Assembly (NCBI GenBank): GCA_018343915.1
Contig: JABRWF010000001.1
Span: forward strand, 2,108,001 to 2,172,000
Source of the DNA: Agroathelia rolfsii
Taxonomy: Eukaryota > Basidiomycota > Agaricomycetes > Amylocorticiales > Amylocorticiaceae
DNA: 64,000 nt
Reading direction: 5' to 3'
Shown here piece by piece: positions 34,603-44,987 of this stretch; position 1 is the stretch's first letter, and every line of letters begins with the position of its first letter. The position numbers and the translations under genes are program-made. The notes below the pieces were generated by a model. That model worked only from the letters and a program-made list of their open reading frames with translations. It was not told the DNA's origin and did not search any database.

Positions 34603-35346
34603 ATGGTCGTCAGTTTCTTTGCTAAATGCTCGACGATATATGCCTCACATTTGTTTCACTAGCGACTTCTTCTGTCTATAAGTGCTGAGCTCGAGAATGT
34701 CACCAATCTCGTGCCTGCAGATGAAGATTTTGAATATTTCTTTAAAGTCAGTCTCTTTCGTCAGACATCAATCATCTCATCTAATCTTGTCACAGGTCCA
34801 GTGCACGAGCTGCCATGAAATTCATCCCAAATTTGTGTCCTTGAACCGCAAGGTATGCATCTCATAAACTCGCGATGAATATATCCTCAATAAAACTATT
34901 AGGAAGAGCATGATCTCTCAGGCTCGCGAGGATCCGCTCACTTCGTTTGGCGCTGTAGCATGTGCAAGCGCGAGTCCTCCGCCAAGTTCGAGACCGCATC
35001 GCCTGTGCAACCTTACAAGGCTGAAAACGGCCAGTTTGGCCCTCTCTTGACCATTGAATGCCGTGGACTCGAATTTGTTGACTTTGATCCCAAGGTATCA
35101 GTCAACAGGAACTCGTGTTTATATCGGGGATGCTAATGATTTCCTGTCAGGGTACATGGAAATGCGTTGGAGTCGAATCTGGTACCGTTTTCTCAGAAGT
35201 GAACCTCGATGAGGAATGGGTTGATTACGATGAAAAGGTGAGAACCATAATGTTCATAATCAACCATCTTGTCACTCAGTCTCTTGTTTCAGGCTTCCCT
35301 ACCTGTCGGTATATCTAATGTTAACAGCAAATGGACCCGGGCGTGA
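34603..35346 (+). CDS. CXXC-motif zinc-binding protein (UPF0587/DUF866)
   Basis: Six exons: 34603-34608, 34663-34746, 34796-34852, 34903-35094, 35151-35237, 35293-35346; 159 aa, as in the family. The first coding exon is only 6 nt (ATGGTC), joined to RLLLSISAELENVTNLVP to give the usual MV-start. The two zinc-binding CXXC pairs are CTSC (exon 3) and CSMC (exon 4). The conserved ECRGLEFVDFDP, VGVESGTVFSEVNL and WVDYDEKA segments follow. The eukaryotic family is small, soluble and redox-sensitive; its precise role is not settled. A start at 34682 inside exon 2 is in another frame and does not encode the family N-terminus. Confidence 0.9.
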
Positions 35347-35676
35347 GGATGACTGGCATTACTAGCTTTGCATCAGGGTGGTACATGATAATTGTATGAC
35401 TGTATATATGCGCTTGTATTCTAGGTATCAATGTGCAATTTCCATCATAAACCGCGATAGACATCGATCAATTATCAACACAGACGAGTCTAATATGTGT
35501 TATCAATGATTCAAGCTGCTAAGACGAATTCGTGAACGTGCATAAACGGCTTGGCTTGCAGTGACTGCATCCATGTGAAGTTGTGAACTAGGCAATTATG
35601 TTGTGCCTGTGGAAGATCATTCCACCTTGGGTCTAAATCATTTCGAACACCACACTCTCCTCCGGACCAACAAGCC
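35347..35676. other. Intergenic region
   Basis: 330 bp, AT-rich, holding the CXXC gene 3' end and the dioxygenase promoter. No gene seen. Confidence 0.4.
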
Positions 35677-37277
35677 ATGGCAAGGACAGGCCTTTTCAGA
35701 ACTATGGCTACTCTGACACGGCGCTTTGTGCAGGCGACCGATGTGCCCAAGACTCCGGCTGTGACAGTATCCTATTCCAGTCTCTTGGATTCACCTTCTA
35801 CCTTGACGAAATCCATCGGTATTATCGATAATCCGTGCCAAATACTGAAGAAATTCTCATTATTTGCTGCTGTTTGAATAGAAAAGGCCTTTGGTTCTGG
35901 TCCGAACTCCTTGGGAATCATCATCGTTAATGAACTTCCTCCGGCATATGCAGAATACAGGGCCAGATTGTTGCAACTAGCCTATAAATTCGCGCATCTG
36001 GATGAGAACATCCGTGAAAAGTATGCAGATCCTAAAAGCAAGTATAGGTACAGTCTTTCAATCCTTTTCGATGTGAATATTTAGTTGACGTCGTCATCAA
36101 GCTTTGGGTGGTCCCATGGAAAGGTAACTTTGTCATTCCAATCTCTGATATACTCAAAGATTGATCAATTGTAGGAAATTATGAATGGGAGACCTGGTAG
36201 TGTGATTATTTTGCCTCCACCCAAGCTACAACTTACCTTCGCCTTACAGATCTTCTCAAGGGCTCGTACTACGCAAACCCGACTGTAGATAAACCAAATG
36301 TCTCGCCTCGACACATCAAAGATTTCTGTGAATATTATAGCAACAATATCTGTACGTGGTGTTCTCAGCAACAGTTAGTTGATGCTCAACATCACACAGG
36401 GCCAACCGGCGAACTTGGCGTAGAAGGTTTTGAAGAGGCATTCAAGAATCTCGGAGGGCAAGTTTCAACAACATCTTGACCTTGATCATGGCTCACCGAG
36501 TCTATATACAGCTTTGTATACAAAGTCGGCTTGCAACTTGCATTAGCCTGCCAGCCTTTCGGTAGGCTACATGATTCGCCTATCGGAACAGCAATGCTCA
36601 CATGAATAATTTCTAGCATCTTCATATCTCACGGACTCCTCTGTTTCTCTACCTGACCTCATCAGCAAATCTCAGACGACCAAGGCTCGTTTGCTGCATT
36701 ATTTCCCGCCCCCAGACAATTCTGCTCCGGCTGCAGACGAGCCAATCGATAGTTGGTGGTAAGTCTTGCGCATATAGCCAAAGATTGTCAATACAGGCAT
36801 ATTTATCCATCTGTAGCGGCTTCCATCTGGATCATAGCCTCATAACAGGGTTATGTTCGGTAAACACCATCACTAAATCTCTTACATTCATCACCCTTAT
36901 TTAATAAACCGTAACCATAGGCCATGTATCTAAAAGAAGTACCGGGCTCAGCACCCGTCGTCGTCCCCTCCCCATCTGAGGAAACAGGCCTGTACATCCG
37001 CACGCGGGGCGGCGATCTAACCAAAGTGACGATCCCTCCCGATTGCCTGGCCTTTCAAACAGGCGAAGCCCTCGAGCTCGCCACTGCAGGTAAATTGCGC
37101 GCGACGCCCCACTGCGTCCGCGTCGGGTCGGCCAAAACGGGGGATATCATCTCGCGCGAGACGTTTGCGCTCTTCATGCAGCCCGATACAGACCAGCCAA
37201 TTTCGGCCTCTCAGACGTTTGGTCAGTTCAGCAAAAAGGTGTTTGATGAACATTATGGAGAAACGGCTTCTATGTAA
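35677..37277 (+). CDS. Isopenicillin-N-synthase-like Fe(II)/2-oxoglutarate dioxygenase
   Basis: Ten exons: 35677-35818, 35882-36047, 36102-36123, 36175-36196, 36250-36351, 36400-36457, 36512-36561, 36617-36758, 36817-36859, 36921-37277; 367 aa. The clavaminate-synthase-like fold is indicated by the iron ligands H238-x-D240 in GFHLDHSLITG and H313 in LRATPHCVRVG, with Arg328 as the likely co-substrate ligand. An N-terminal DIOX_N-like region (KAFGSGPNSLGIIIVNELP, SFGWSHGKE) precedes it. Exons 3 and 4 are 22 nt each. Intron 6 starts with GC (GCAAGT at 36458): the frame GG|C before FVYKVGL needs it and no GT is available. No secondary-metabolite genes flank it, so this is probably a housekeeping-type member. 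Substrate unknown. Confidence 0.87.
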
Positions 37278-37423
37278 CATGAAAGAAGAATGAGAAAAAT
37301 TGAAGTGTGAGTCGTAGCGTAGGGCGTATATGTAAATAAATAGATTACACTATCTAGGAGTACATTTCATCAATAGGGGGAAGTCATGATCATGTCTACT
37401 CACTACCATATACCGAATTATCG

Positions 37424-40400
37424 TCACTTTGCACTGGGAGTTGTAAGAGAATCAGGGAGAACAGATAATACTGTAGCAGTAAAGTTACCCCGCTTTGGGG
37501 ACTGCGATGCGCTCTGCTGGTGGTGGTGCCTGGAGCTTACAGATGACCGGCGCCGTTCTCGTTCCACCGACATGCTAGCGTCCAGCTCGGACACGACGCT
37601 CCATTCTTCGCTGGGCGTGGAGAGATATCCCGAATTATCCTGCTGCGCGTCGGGAGTCGACGGACGGGATTCCGGCAACACATCCTGGTTGCGGATGGTG
37701 GCGTCCTCGGCTTCAGGCGGCGCGTTCTCGTCTAGAGGGTTGTGTTTGATTAGGGTCTTGGCATACTCGAGGTCACGGTAAATAGATTCTATCGCCGTCG
37801 CCACGCCGTTCTCCTATATCATTTTTTTTGGCACGTGTGAGCGGGTCAAACTTTCAAAGAAAAACTGGAATACTCACGGATCTAATTTGTTCACCTAGGA
37901 GCTTGGCCCGGTCAATTTGCTTGATGTCGGTAGTGGCGGTGATGAGGGCGTCACGCAAATGCTCAACCGTTAGTTTGCGCACGCCCGAGCCAACACCGAG
38001 GGCCTCAACACGGTCAGCCCAGAAATATTGATCACCAAAGAAGGGTTTGATGATGGTCGGGATTCCAGCTGCACAACATTGTTAGTTAAATCATCAGAGA
38101 ATATCGAAAAAAAAAAGAAAATAGCACAAGCCTACCTCTCAGGCTAGCCCCCGTCGTCCCAGCACCACCATGATGGCAGGCAGCATCAATCTTCTTGAAA
38201 AGCCAATCATGCGGCACGGACGTGACGGGGAAAATTTGCTCGGGCAACGGCTCCTCCGGCTCGGCAGCTTCGCCTTTCTTCACCTGGAGCCTGTCCGACC
38301 AGCCCTTGGAGAGGATAGCATGGACACCGCTCTCGACTACGGCCTGGATAACGCTCTGTGTCATGGCGCGCGGATCAGAAACAACGATGCTGCCAAAGCC
38401 GATATACACCACTTTCTTGCCCTGCGCATGGGCGTTGTCGATGAACTGGACGAGCTCCGTGGGTGGGGCCCAGTTCTTGGACTGGCTGTCGCCCTCGTCG
38501 AGGAACCAGTAGCCTGTGACGCGGATCCACTCGGGCCAGTCCAGAGGAGGCGGAACGACGCTCGGGCTGAAATTGTATAGGAACGGGATCTTGTGCGGTT
38601 CCATCTTCTCCAAGCTTGTGGATCCGAGGTGGAGCATATTCCGCCTCCACCGGTTGATCTGGCCAGCGGTTGCTCGCCAGAAGACTTGGTCGAACATGAC
38701 ATACGACTAAAAAAAAAGTGCATGTCAGACAAACATAGATACGCTCAAGGAAATGACGTATACCATATAGTTGTAACCACCGCCCATCTATATTATCAAA
38801 AAGAAATTATGAGCGAAAATCTCACGTAAAAACAGAGGTGTACTACCTTGTGTTCAGGAACGGCAAATGCATGGGGGTATGCCCTATCAAAGGGTGTATT
38901 AGGTCTCACAGTACATTTTTATCTCCGAGGCGGCATACCTAGTTCGAGTCCACGTCATAGTGAACGCTCGGAAATAGGGTATCTTGAGGGCCTCTGCAAT
39001 GTGCAGACCACCCATGGCACTAGGACTCTCGACGAGTACATCCGAATCCTGACATGCCTCCCAAGATGTCTTGAGCAGGTCGTCCAACCACCCGCGGAAC
39101 TGGGGAAAATGCGACGTCAGTTGCCGCTATTTTTAAAAAAAAAAATGAAATGAAGAATCACCTTCTGCAGAGTCTCCTTCAAGAATGACACAGTAAACAT
39201 GCCATTCTCGACACAGATCCGCATCAGCTCGGCGGGGTCTCCACCAACATAACCATATTCAATACCATGCTATCAAAACGAGACAGACCGAAAAAAAATT
39301 AATTCAATACCAAAAATAAAAACAGGCTAATCAACACATACCGACTCAACCCAATCCTTGAACTCCAGATGCGTTGCAATCTTCACCCTGTGCCCATCGG
39401 CCATGAGCCCCTTGCCAAGCGCGATATACGGCTGCACATCTCCTCTAGACCCGATCGTCAAGAACGTAAACCGCAATGACTTCTCCGGCTTGAATGTCAA
39501 GAACGTCGAGCTGTGCGACGTAAACATCACCGCCGGCAGCGAGTCGGACATGCTCTCCGACAACGACAGCCGGGGTTCGTCATCGCCACTAGTACCGTTA
39601 CCGTTACCGTTGCCGTTGCCGTTACCAATAGTATCCGCTGGCGATGCACGCATCTCAAACTCCTCGAGAATAAGCGCGTCCCGCTGGCTCGGGCTGATCA
39701 TGAGCGACGTGCCCTCCGCAAGCCGCCGGCGGACATCTTCGATCTGGCGCGCGAGCAGGTCGTGGAACGCGTCGCGGCGGTCTTCGAGCCGGAATTCGAA
39801 GAAGAGCTCTTCGTGCCCTTTGATGATGACGACGAGGCCGTAGTGTCCGATTTGGGCTTTGGATTTCTCGATGCTTAGGATGTCTTTGATGGGGAGTATC
39901 ATCTGATAGAGAGGGGTTTGAGAAAGAAAAATCAGTTAATGAACGGTTGGTGCATGATAAGTCATTACAGATGTGCGCGTCGACAATGGACCCGTGGACT
40001 TGAAGCAAAAGTAATTCTTGGACACATAGAGTCGTCCAGGGAGGGGTAGCAGCCGGAAAATGAAGCCAGAGAAATCTGTAGAGATGTATAACAACCATGA
40101 ACTCCTTAAAAACACCAAAAAAGATGACGCCCCAACGTACACCCAAGCAACGTCTCCCTCTCATCAAACGCAAAATACGAATGGAACTTTTGCACCATGA
40201 TCGGGTCTAACTGCCGATTCGCCTCCAAAATGCTATGCCCCATATCACGGGATGTTCTAGGTTCCCCGAAGGGCGAATACACCTCAGAAACATTCGCTGC
40301 TCCTGCTTGTGCATTTGCACTGTTGGTATCTGTGGATCTACGGCTACCCCTAAGCCAGGACGGGACGCTCCAGAGCCCCAGGGAGCCTGATTGGCCCGAG

Positions 40401-42843
40401 GTGGAGGGCGGGTACGTGTGTCCCGAACTCGTGCTCGAGTTGCTGATGACAGAGTCCCTCGTCACAGGCAGCGATCTGTCCGTCTGCGGCGGCGGCGACA
40501 TCGTCACGGGCACAAACGACGATGAGCCCCTGGTAGACACGTGCGTGAAGCCCTCCGCCAGCGCCGCGTCTTCCGGTGGTGTGCTCAGCTTGGCTATGGG
40601 CGACGTTTCCTGTGAGCTTCGCAGAGGCCGTAAGAGCGATGTGAACCTGAAATGCGAGGAAGCCGAGGATGGCGACTTGTGGAGCGAAGATGTCGAGGGC
40701 GAAGGGGATGTCGGGTGGGTCTTGTCGCCGGACATTGAACCTTCTATAGAGGCAGCGGTGGTAACAGGGGACCGGGCTGTTGTGTCGAGGACGGCACCCG
40801 TAGTGGTTGAGAGCGGTGAAGCACGATAGGCGCGAACCGCATCACGAATCTTATCGAGGGCTGTGGATATGTCGTTGAAGTATGTGAAGAGGTAGGAGTC
40901 CACCGAGTGAGACCGGGGATCATCCAGTACTTTGACTTCAATCGTTTCGCTAAAATCAAACGCAGAAGATTGTTCCACATCGAGTATGGCAGAATAAGGA
41001 ATGGCTATCTGTTGGAATAGCCATGTCAAGAGACGCATACGAGGTCTAACAAGGGGGACATACCTTGACACTTTCGCCAGAGTTCTGAGCTTTGAAGATG
41101 ACCTTCTGGATCGTCTTCACCCATGTATCACGACTCGTCGTAGAGTCAGCAGCCAGAGTAATATTCCTTTGATTCGTTCGCAGTTTAATGTTCTTGTCAG
41201 AGTGTGGCTCACAGGAGATGGCATAACGCAGGTCGATCATCCCATGGGGAAAGTATGGATCCTGATTGATCACTCGGTATTTAGAGCTAAAGCCGGAAGT
41301 CTAAGTAGGGAGGTACATACCGAGGACGATTGATACCACGAAAGTACGTCATCCTTGAGGACAAACCAATGTCTGATCCAACGCTTTGTCCTGTGGGCTT
41401 TCTTCCACAGGGAACCTGATCGAACCACTTGACCCTAGAAATAGGGTTAGGAGGGTTCGAAAAGGAAATTGACGGCATGACCTACCTCTCGACTGGGCAT
41501 ATGCGCAAAGAAACACAGATACGAGTTTGTCAAGTACATGTATCCCTGAAGTACTGTTGGGGTGGTAGTAAGTATAAAATTTTGTTTCATAACCTTATAG
41601 ACCAATCACGTACGAACAGATCGCAAGACGAAACATGGCATCTCTGCAGGGATCAAGTCAGAAAAAGGATCTTTTTTTTTTTTTAACATGTATTTCGATA
41701 ATAACCTGCCAACACTTCTTCGATAGCATCGATTTCGAAGACATCACGAAGTTTCAGCGCAAGCTGTGATCTCTTCTGCGCCTTGACGGTAGCCATACTG
41801 CCAGATCTGGTCATGACTGCACTCGGGAAGCCAAGGTTTGGGCTCCTTGGCTGGATTATCTTGTTCTGGAGTATGTTTGCATTCGGTTCAGGCAAGTCAG
41901 ACGGACGCGGTGTCGGTGCTTCGAAGTCATCGGCCTCGGGTTCGCTCGTATATCTTTGTTCAGAGGGTCCGGACTCGGGTATCTGGGTCTGCCTAAGAGA
42001 TTCAAAGTTATTTGAATTGGTGACGGACGTGTGTTCATGACGCCTAAAGCGGCCCAGAGAGCGATAGATGGTATGTATGGAAGAAGCAATAGGGTCTATG
42101 CTTTATCAGAAGGGGGCTGTTATCTAGAACTGGGTCAGAGAACCACGCACTAGGGGAGTCTTCATCGTCGGACTCTGAGTGGATGGGGATCTGTTCAGCA
42201 TGCGTGGTATCGTCATCGTGGTCTGGATCGTCGGTCCAAGGTATGGCTTGTAGTGCCTGTATAAGAGTCTGCGTGCCCATCCTCATCTGCAAGATGATGA
42301 GTTTGTGTATTATTTCTTCTGTGGAAGATGATAACGACTGACGGAGGCATCGCCCCGGAAAGAGGTCAACATAGAGCTGAGCGACAGGAAAGGAGCGTGC
42401 ATGGATGGTTCATCGTCCTGTTGCGGCACTTCAGGAGGTGCACCTGTGGTAGCACTCGATGATGCCACTGGCCATTTTGTGAGAACTTGAGGGATTGTAG
42501 ACGGGTTGTTAATCAGAATACCTTGCTCAGTCTCACGGCCTTTGTTCTTCTTGCTTACACTCAGCAGGCGTTTGGGGGACGATGGAGCATTATTGGACGA
42601 GGCCCTTGTTCCGGGAATGGAGAGCATTCCAGCCGTCTTGTCGAAGGCACGCTTTACGAAGCTGCCCGATGCAGAGAGCGATCTGTCGAGGGCGGAGGAT
42701 TCATTTCCGGACCTGTGCTGCTCGTCCTTGTCCTTGTCGTTGTTGGTACTGCCTTGGAGCCCCAGAGCCTGCGGGGAAGTATCGATGGTCGGTGCCGCGG
42801 CCGGCTCATGGAGAAAAGGGTTGATGGGCGGGCCTTGAGCCAT
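37424..42843 (-). CDS. ATG26: Sterol 3-beta-glucosyltransferase (UDP-glucose:sterol, ATG26-type)
   Basis: Makes sterol glucosides from UDP-glucose at membranes. Seventeen exons in coding order: 42843-42343, 42286-42144, 42100-41706, 41643-41614, 41553-41486, 41434-41321, 41261-41064, 41008-40141, 40075-39969, 39902-39342, 39269-39162, 39099-38939, 38883-38847, 38787-38764, 38706-38136, 38068-37878, 37813-37424; 1488 aa. Order: disordered N-terminus; GRAM domain (about 320-380, [25 protein letters not shown]); PH domain (about 380-510, [17 protein letters not shown]); Ser/Thr-rich linker; second GRAM (about 755-850); GT28 N-domain ([20 protein letters not shown], about 950); UDP-sugar site [17 protein letters not shown] (about 1284). 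Exons 4 and 14 are 30 and 24 nt. The exon 2/3 join uses a 43-nt intron and is the weakest link. A (Asn-Gly) run lies before the GT domain. Confidence 0.92.
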
Positions 42844-43259
42844 TGTCGTCGAGGGCGTGCGTGTAGGCCGCGTGTCGATGGGGCTGATGATGTGAAGGAG
42901 GGGAGCCTAAGAGACAATGGGACCAGGAGCAATAGAGCCTTGGCTTGAGTGCTAATGGCAGCCGGTACCAGCAGCAACAGTAATAAGCAGTGCAGCAGCA
43001 GCAGTATGCCCGCGGGACAGATTGCTTCCGGAGTCCCGATATGGAAGTCCAGGCCCCTGAAGCAAGAAGCCATGCAAAGAGCACGCTGCAGCCCTTTTCC
43101 TCCCTTTGGCCGCTGCGGTTCCAACCTGGGCCACTGCTGCTGCTGCTGCTGCAGTTGGATAATATCCATTTGTTATACGTACATATATCAGCCGGCTTGC
43201 ATCCGAGTCCTCACTCTTCCACCCATTCACATCCTTAGTCTCTCGAACTCTCTCCAGCC
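42844..43259. promoter_or_regulatory. Divergent promoter, sterol glucosyltransferase / SUR7-like, with CAG and CTG runs
   Basis: 416 bp between start codons. Contains broken CAG repeats (42968-43004, with four perfect CAG at 42993-43004) and six perfect CTG at 43134-43151. The two are complementary and 130 bp apart. CT-rich sequence (43200-43259) precedes the rightward start codon. Confidence 0.55.
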
Positions 43260-44336
43260 ATGCGAGGCGAAATATGCATCGGACTAGGCTCCCTCTTCTC
43301 GTACGACACTCCTACTACCCTGCCTCTGCCCCCTTCAGCTTACCACTACCACTAAACAACAGATTCACCGCCGTCTTGATCTTAATTTTTGCCAATGTGC
43401 GTTGTACGGCAGTAAGCACGGCACGGCAAGCATTCTCATATCTATATCTCTTCTCTAGGTGGGACAGATTAGCACGGCATCATTGCCTCGCCAAATTTAC
43501 ATGGTATGTTCAAATTGCTTTGGCTCACACATGGCCTTGTGTGACTAACAGTGTCTGTAGGTCCAAGTCAACATGTCCGGTTATCTGTAAGACATCACCG
43601 AAACTATCCTCCTGCTCGCCGTCACCTCACCTTGTCCAAACGCAGAAACGGCCTCCAGGCCCTCTACTATCCCAACGACATCGGCGGACTCTACACCTCC
43701 AACGCCAGCGCCCCGCTGCAACAACAGCAGGGTGTACGACAGCTCTACAACTTTGGCTTTTACTCTTACTGCGCCTACACCAATGCGACCGCGGGCGTCT
43801 GCTCAAATCATTCCACGCCCTACGAGTTCAAGCCGTACAACTACATTTTGGCCGACATGACCACCAACTACTCCCAGCAGGTCACACCGAGCATTGTCTC
43901 GGGTAATTTCCGCAACAGCAACTCCCTTGGCTCCTCTTCCAGGGCGGGATATTTCCTTGTCCTCCTGGGCACCATAGCCGCTGCGCTTGCGTTCATAACG
44001 TTCGTATTCCTTTCTACAAAACAAACATACACACACTCATGATGTCTACACCACCCACACAGCGGCTTCTTTACACATGGTGTCCCGTTCTTCATCTCTA
44101 CCAGCATGGCCATCCTCAGTACCATCTTCCTGCTCGTCGGCGCTGCAATCTGGACAAGTCTGATCAACAGGGCGTCCACCGTCAACCTGCTCACCGTCGC
44201 GATCACGAACCAGACACCGGTACCGCTGGGTATCACCGTACATATGGGCACCGGCATCTACCTCATCTGGGCCGCATTCGCCTGCATGATTGCATCCATC
44301 GTGCCGTACATGATCAGCTGCTGCACTTGGCGATGA
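43260..44336 (+). CDS. SUR7/PalI-family four-helix membrane protein
   Basis: Six exons: 43260-43300, 43363-43396, 43459-43503, 43561-43586, 43646-43999, 44063-44336; 257 aa. Topology: an N-terminal hydrophobic helix (SFTAVLILIFANVGQIS), a lumenal/extracellular loop with YNFGFYSYCAYTNATAGVC (the Cys-containing loop of SUR7/PalI/claudin-like proteins) and N-glycosylation sequons, then three more helices in the C-terminal half (FLVLLGTIAAALAFIT, AILSTIFLLVGAAIW, YLIWAAFACMIASIVPYMI). In fungi such proteins mark eisosomes/MCC membrane patches or serve in pH signalling. Exons 2-4 are 34, 45 and 26 nt. Divergent from the sterol glucosyltransferase. Confidence 0.85.
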
Positions 44337-44987
44337 AGAACAAATGGAGACTCGAACAAAAACGGACGATTTGAAATGCCGCTTATAAATAGACGTCTTT
44401 TTCTTTTTTTTTTAAACTAATGGGGGATTGACTCCTCCCTTTCACTTTTCACCTTGCAAACTTTTATCCTTCTTCTTCTTCTTCTTCTTCTTCTTCTTCA
44501 TTGATTGTCATTTTTTTTTCCCAGAAAAAAAAACTGAATATCAATTGAACGAACGAACAAACGAACCTTGATTATATATATGCTTTTCTTTTCACCTCTT
44601 TGCTTTTTTATATTGCTTTTTTGACTTGACGCCCAATCCATTACGTACCCCCTCTCTCACGATCACACGCAATAATAGGAAGCAGACGACACCTACACGG
44701 CCCTCCTTGCTAAACCGGACTTTACTTACACTAATCACCACCGGCATCACCTGTACATGAACACGTTTTTGCAAGGCGTAACTTATGTAATCTTTGATTT
44801 TGAACCTTGACGCAGAGAACAAGAAGACTGATGATAATGATGATGGGAGACGGACTCGGAAGAGAGTACTTGGTGCCAATAATAATGAATGCCGTGTGTG
44901 AGAAAAAGGGGATTACATGTACATGTACCAGAAGTTATATTTTTACACAGCTAATTCATTCATTCATTCATTCATCCAATTTCAAAT
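44337..44987. other. Convergent 3' region with CTT and ATTC microsatellites
   Basis: 651 bp between convergent genes. Holds ten perfect CTT repeats at 44469-44498, several A/T homopolymer runs, and a CATT-type tetranucleotide run at 44955-44975 next to the RIC1 stop. No gene seen. Confidence 0.5.

Noticed and set aside
39358..39843. 161-codon and 121-codon plus-strand frames inside the sterol glucosyltransferase
   Set aside because: They lie antisense to a conserved GT28 exon and are Ser/Arg-rich shadows.
40197..40829. 210-codon plus-strand frame
   Set aside because: It is antisense to the Ser/Thr-rich linker exon of the sterol glucosyltransferase, where low complexity keeps the opposite strand open.
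43274..43906. 210-codon frame over the SUR7-like gene
   Set aside because: It runs through introns in the wrong frame; the spliced frame gives four membrane helices and the family Cys loop.
44469..44498. CTT x10 run as a possible regulatory element
   Set aside because: It lies in a convergent 3' region and looks like an ordinary microsatellite.
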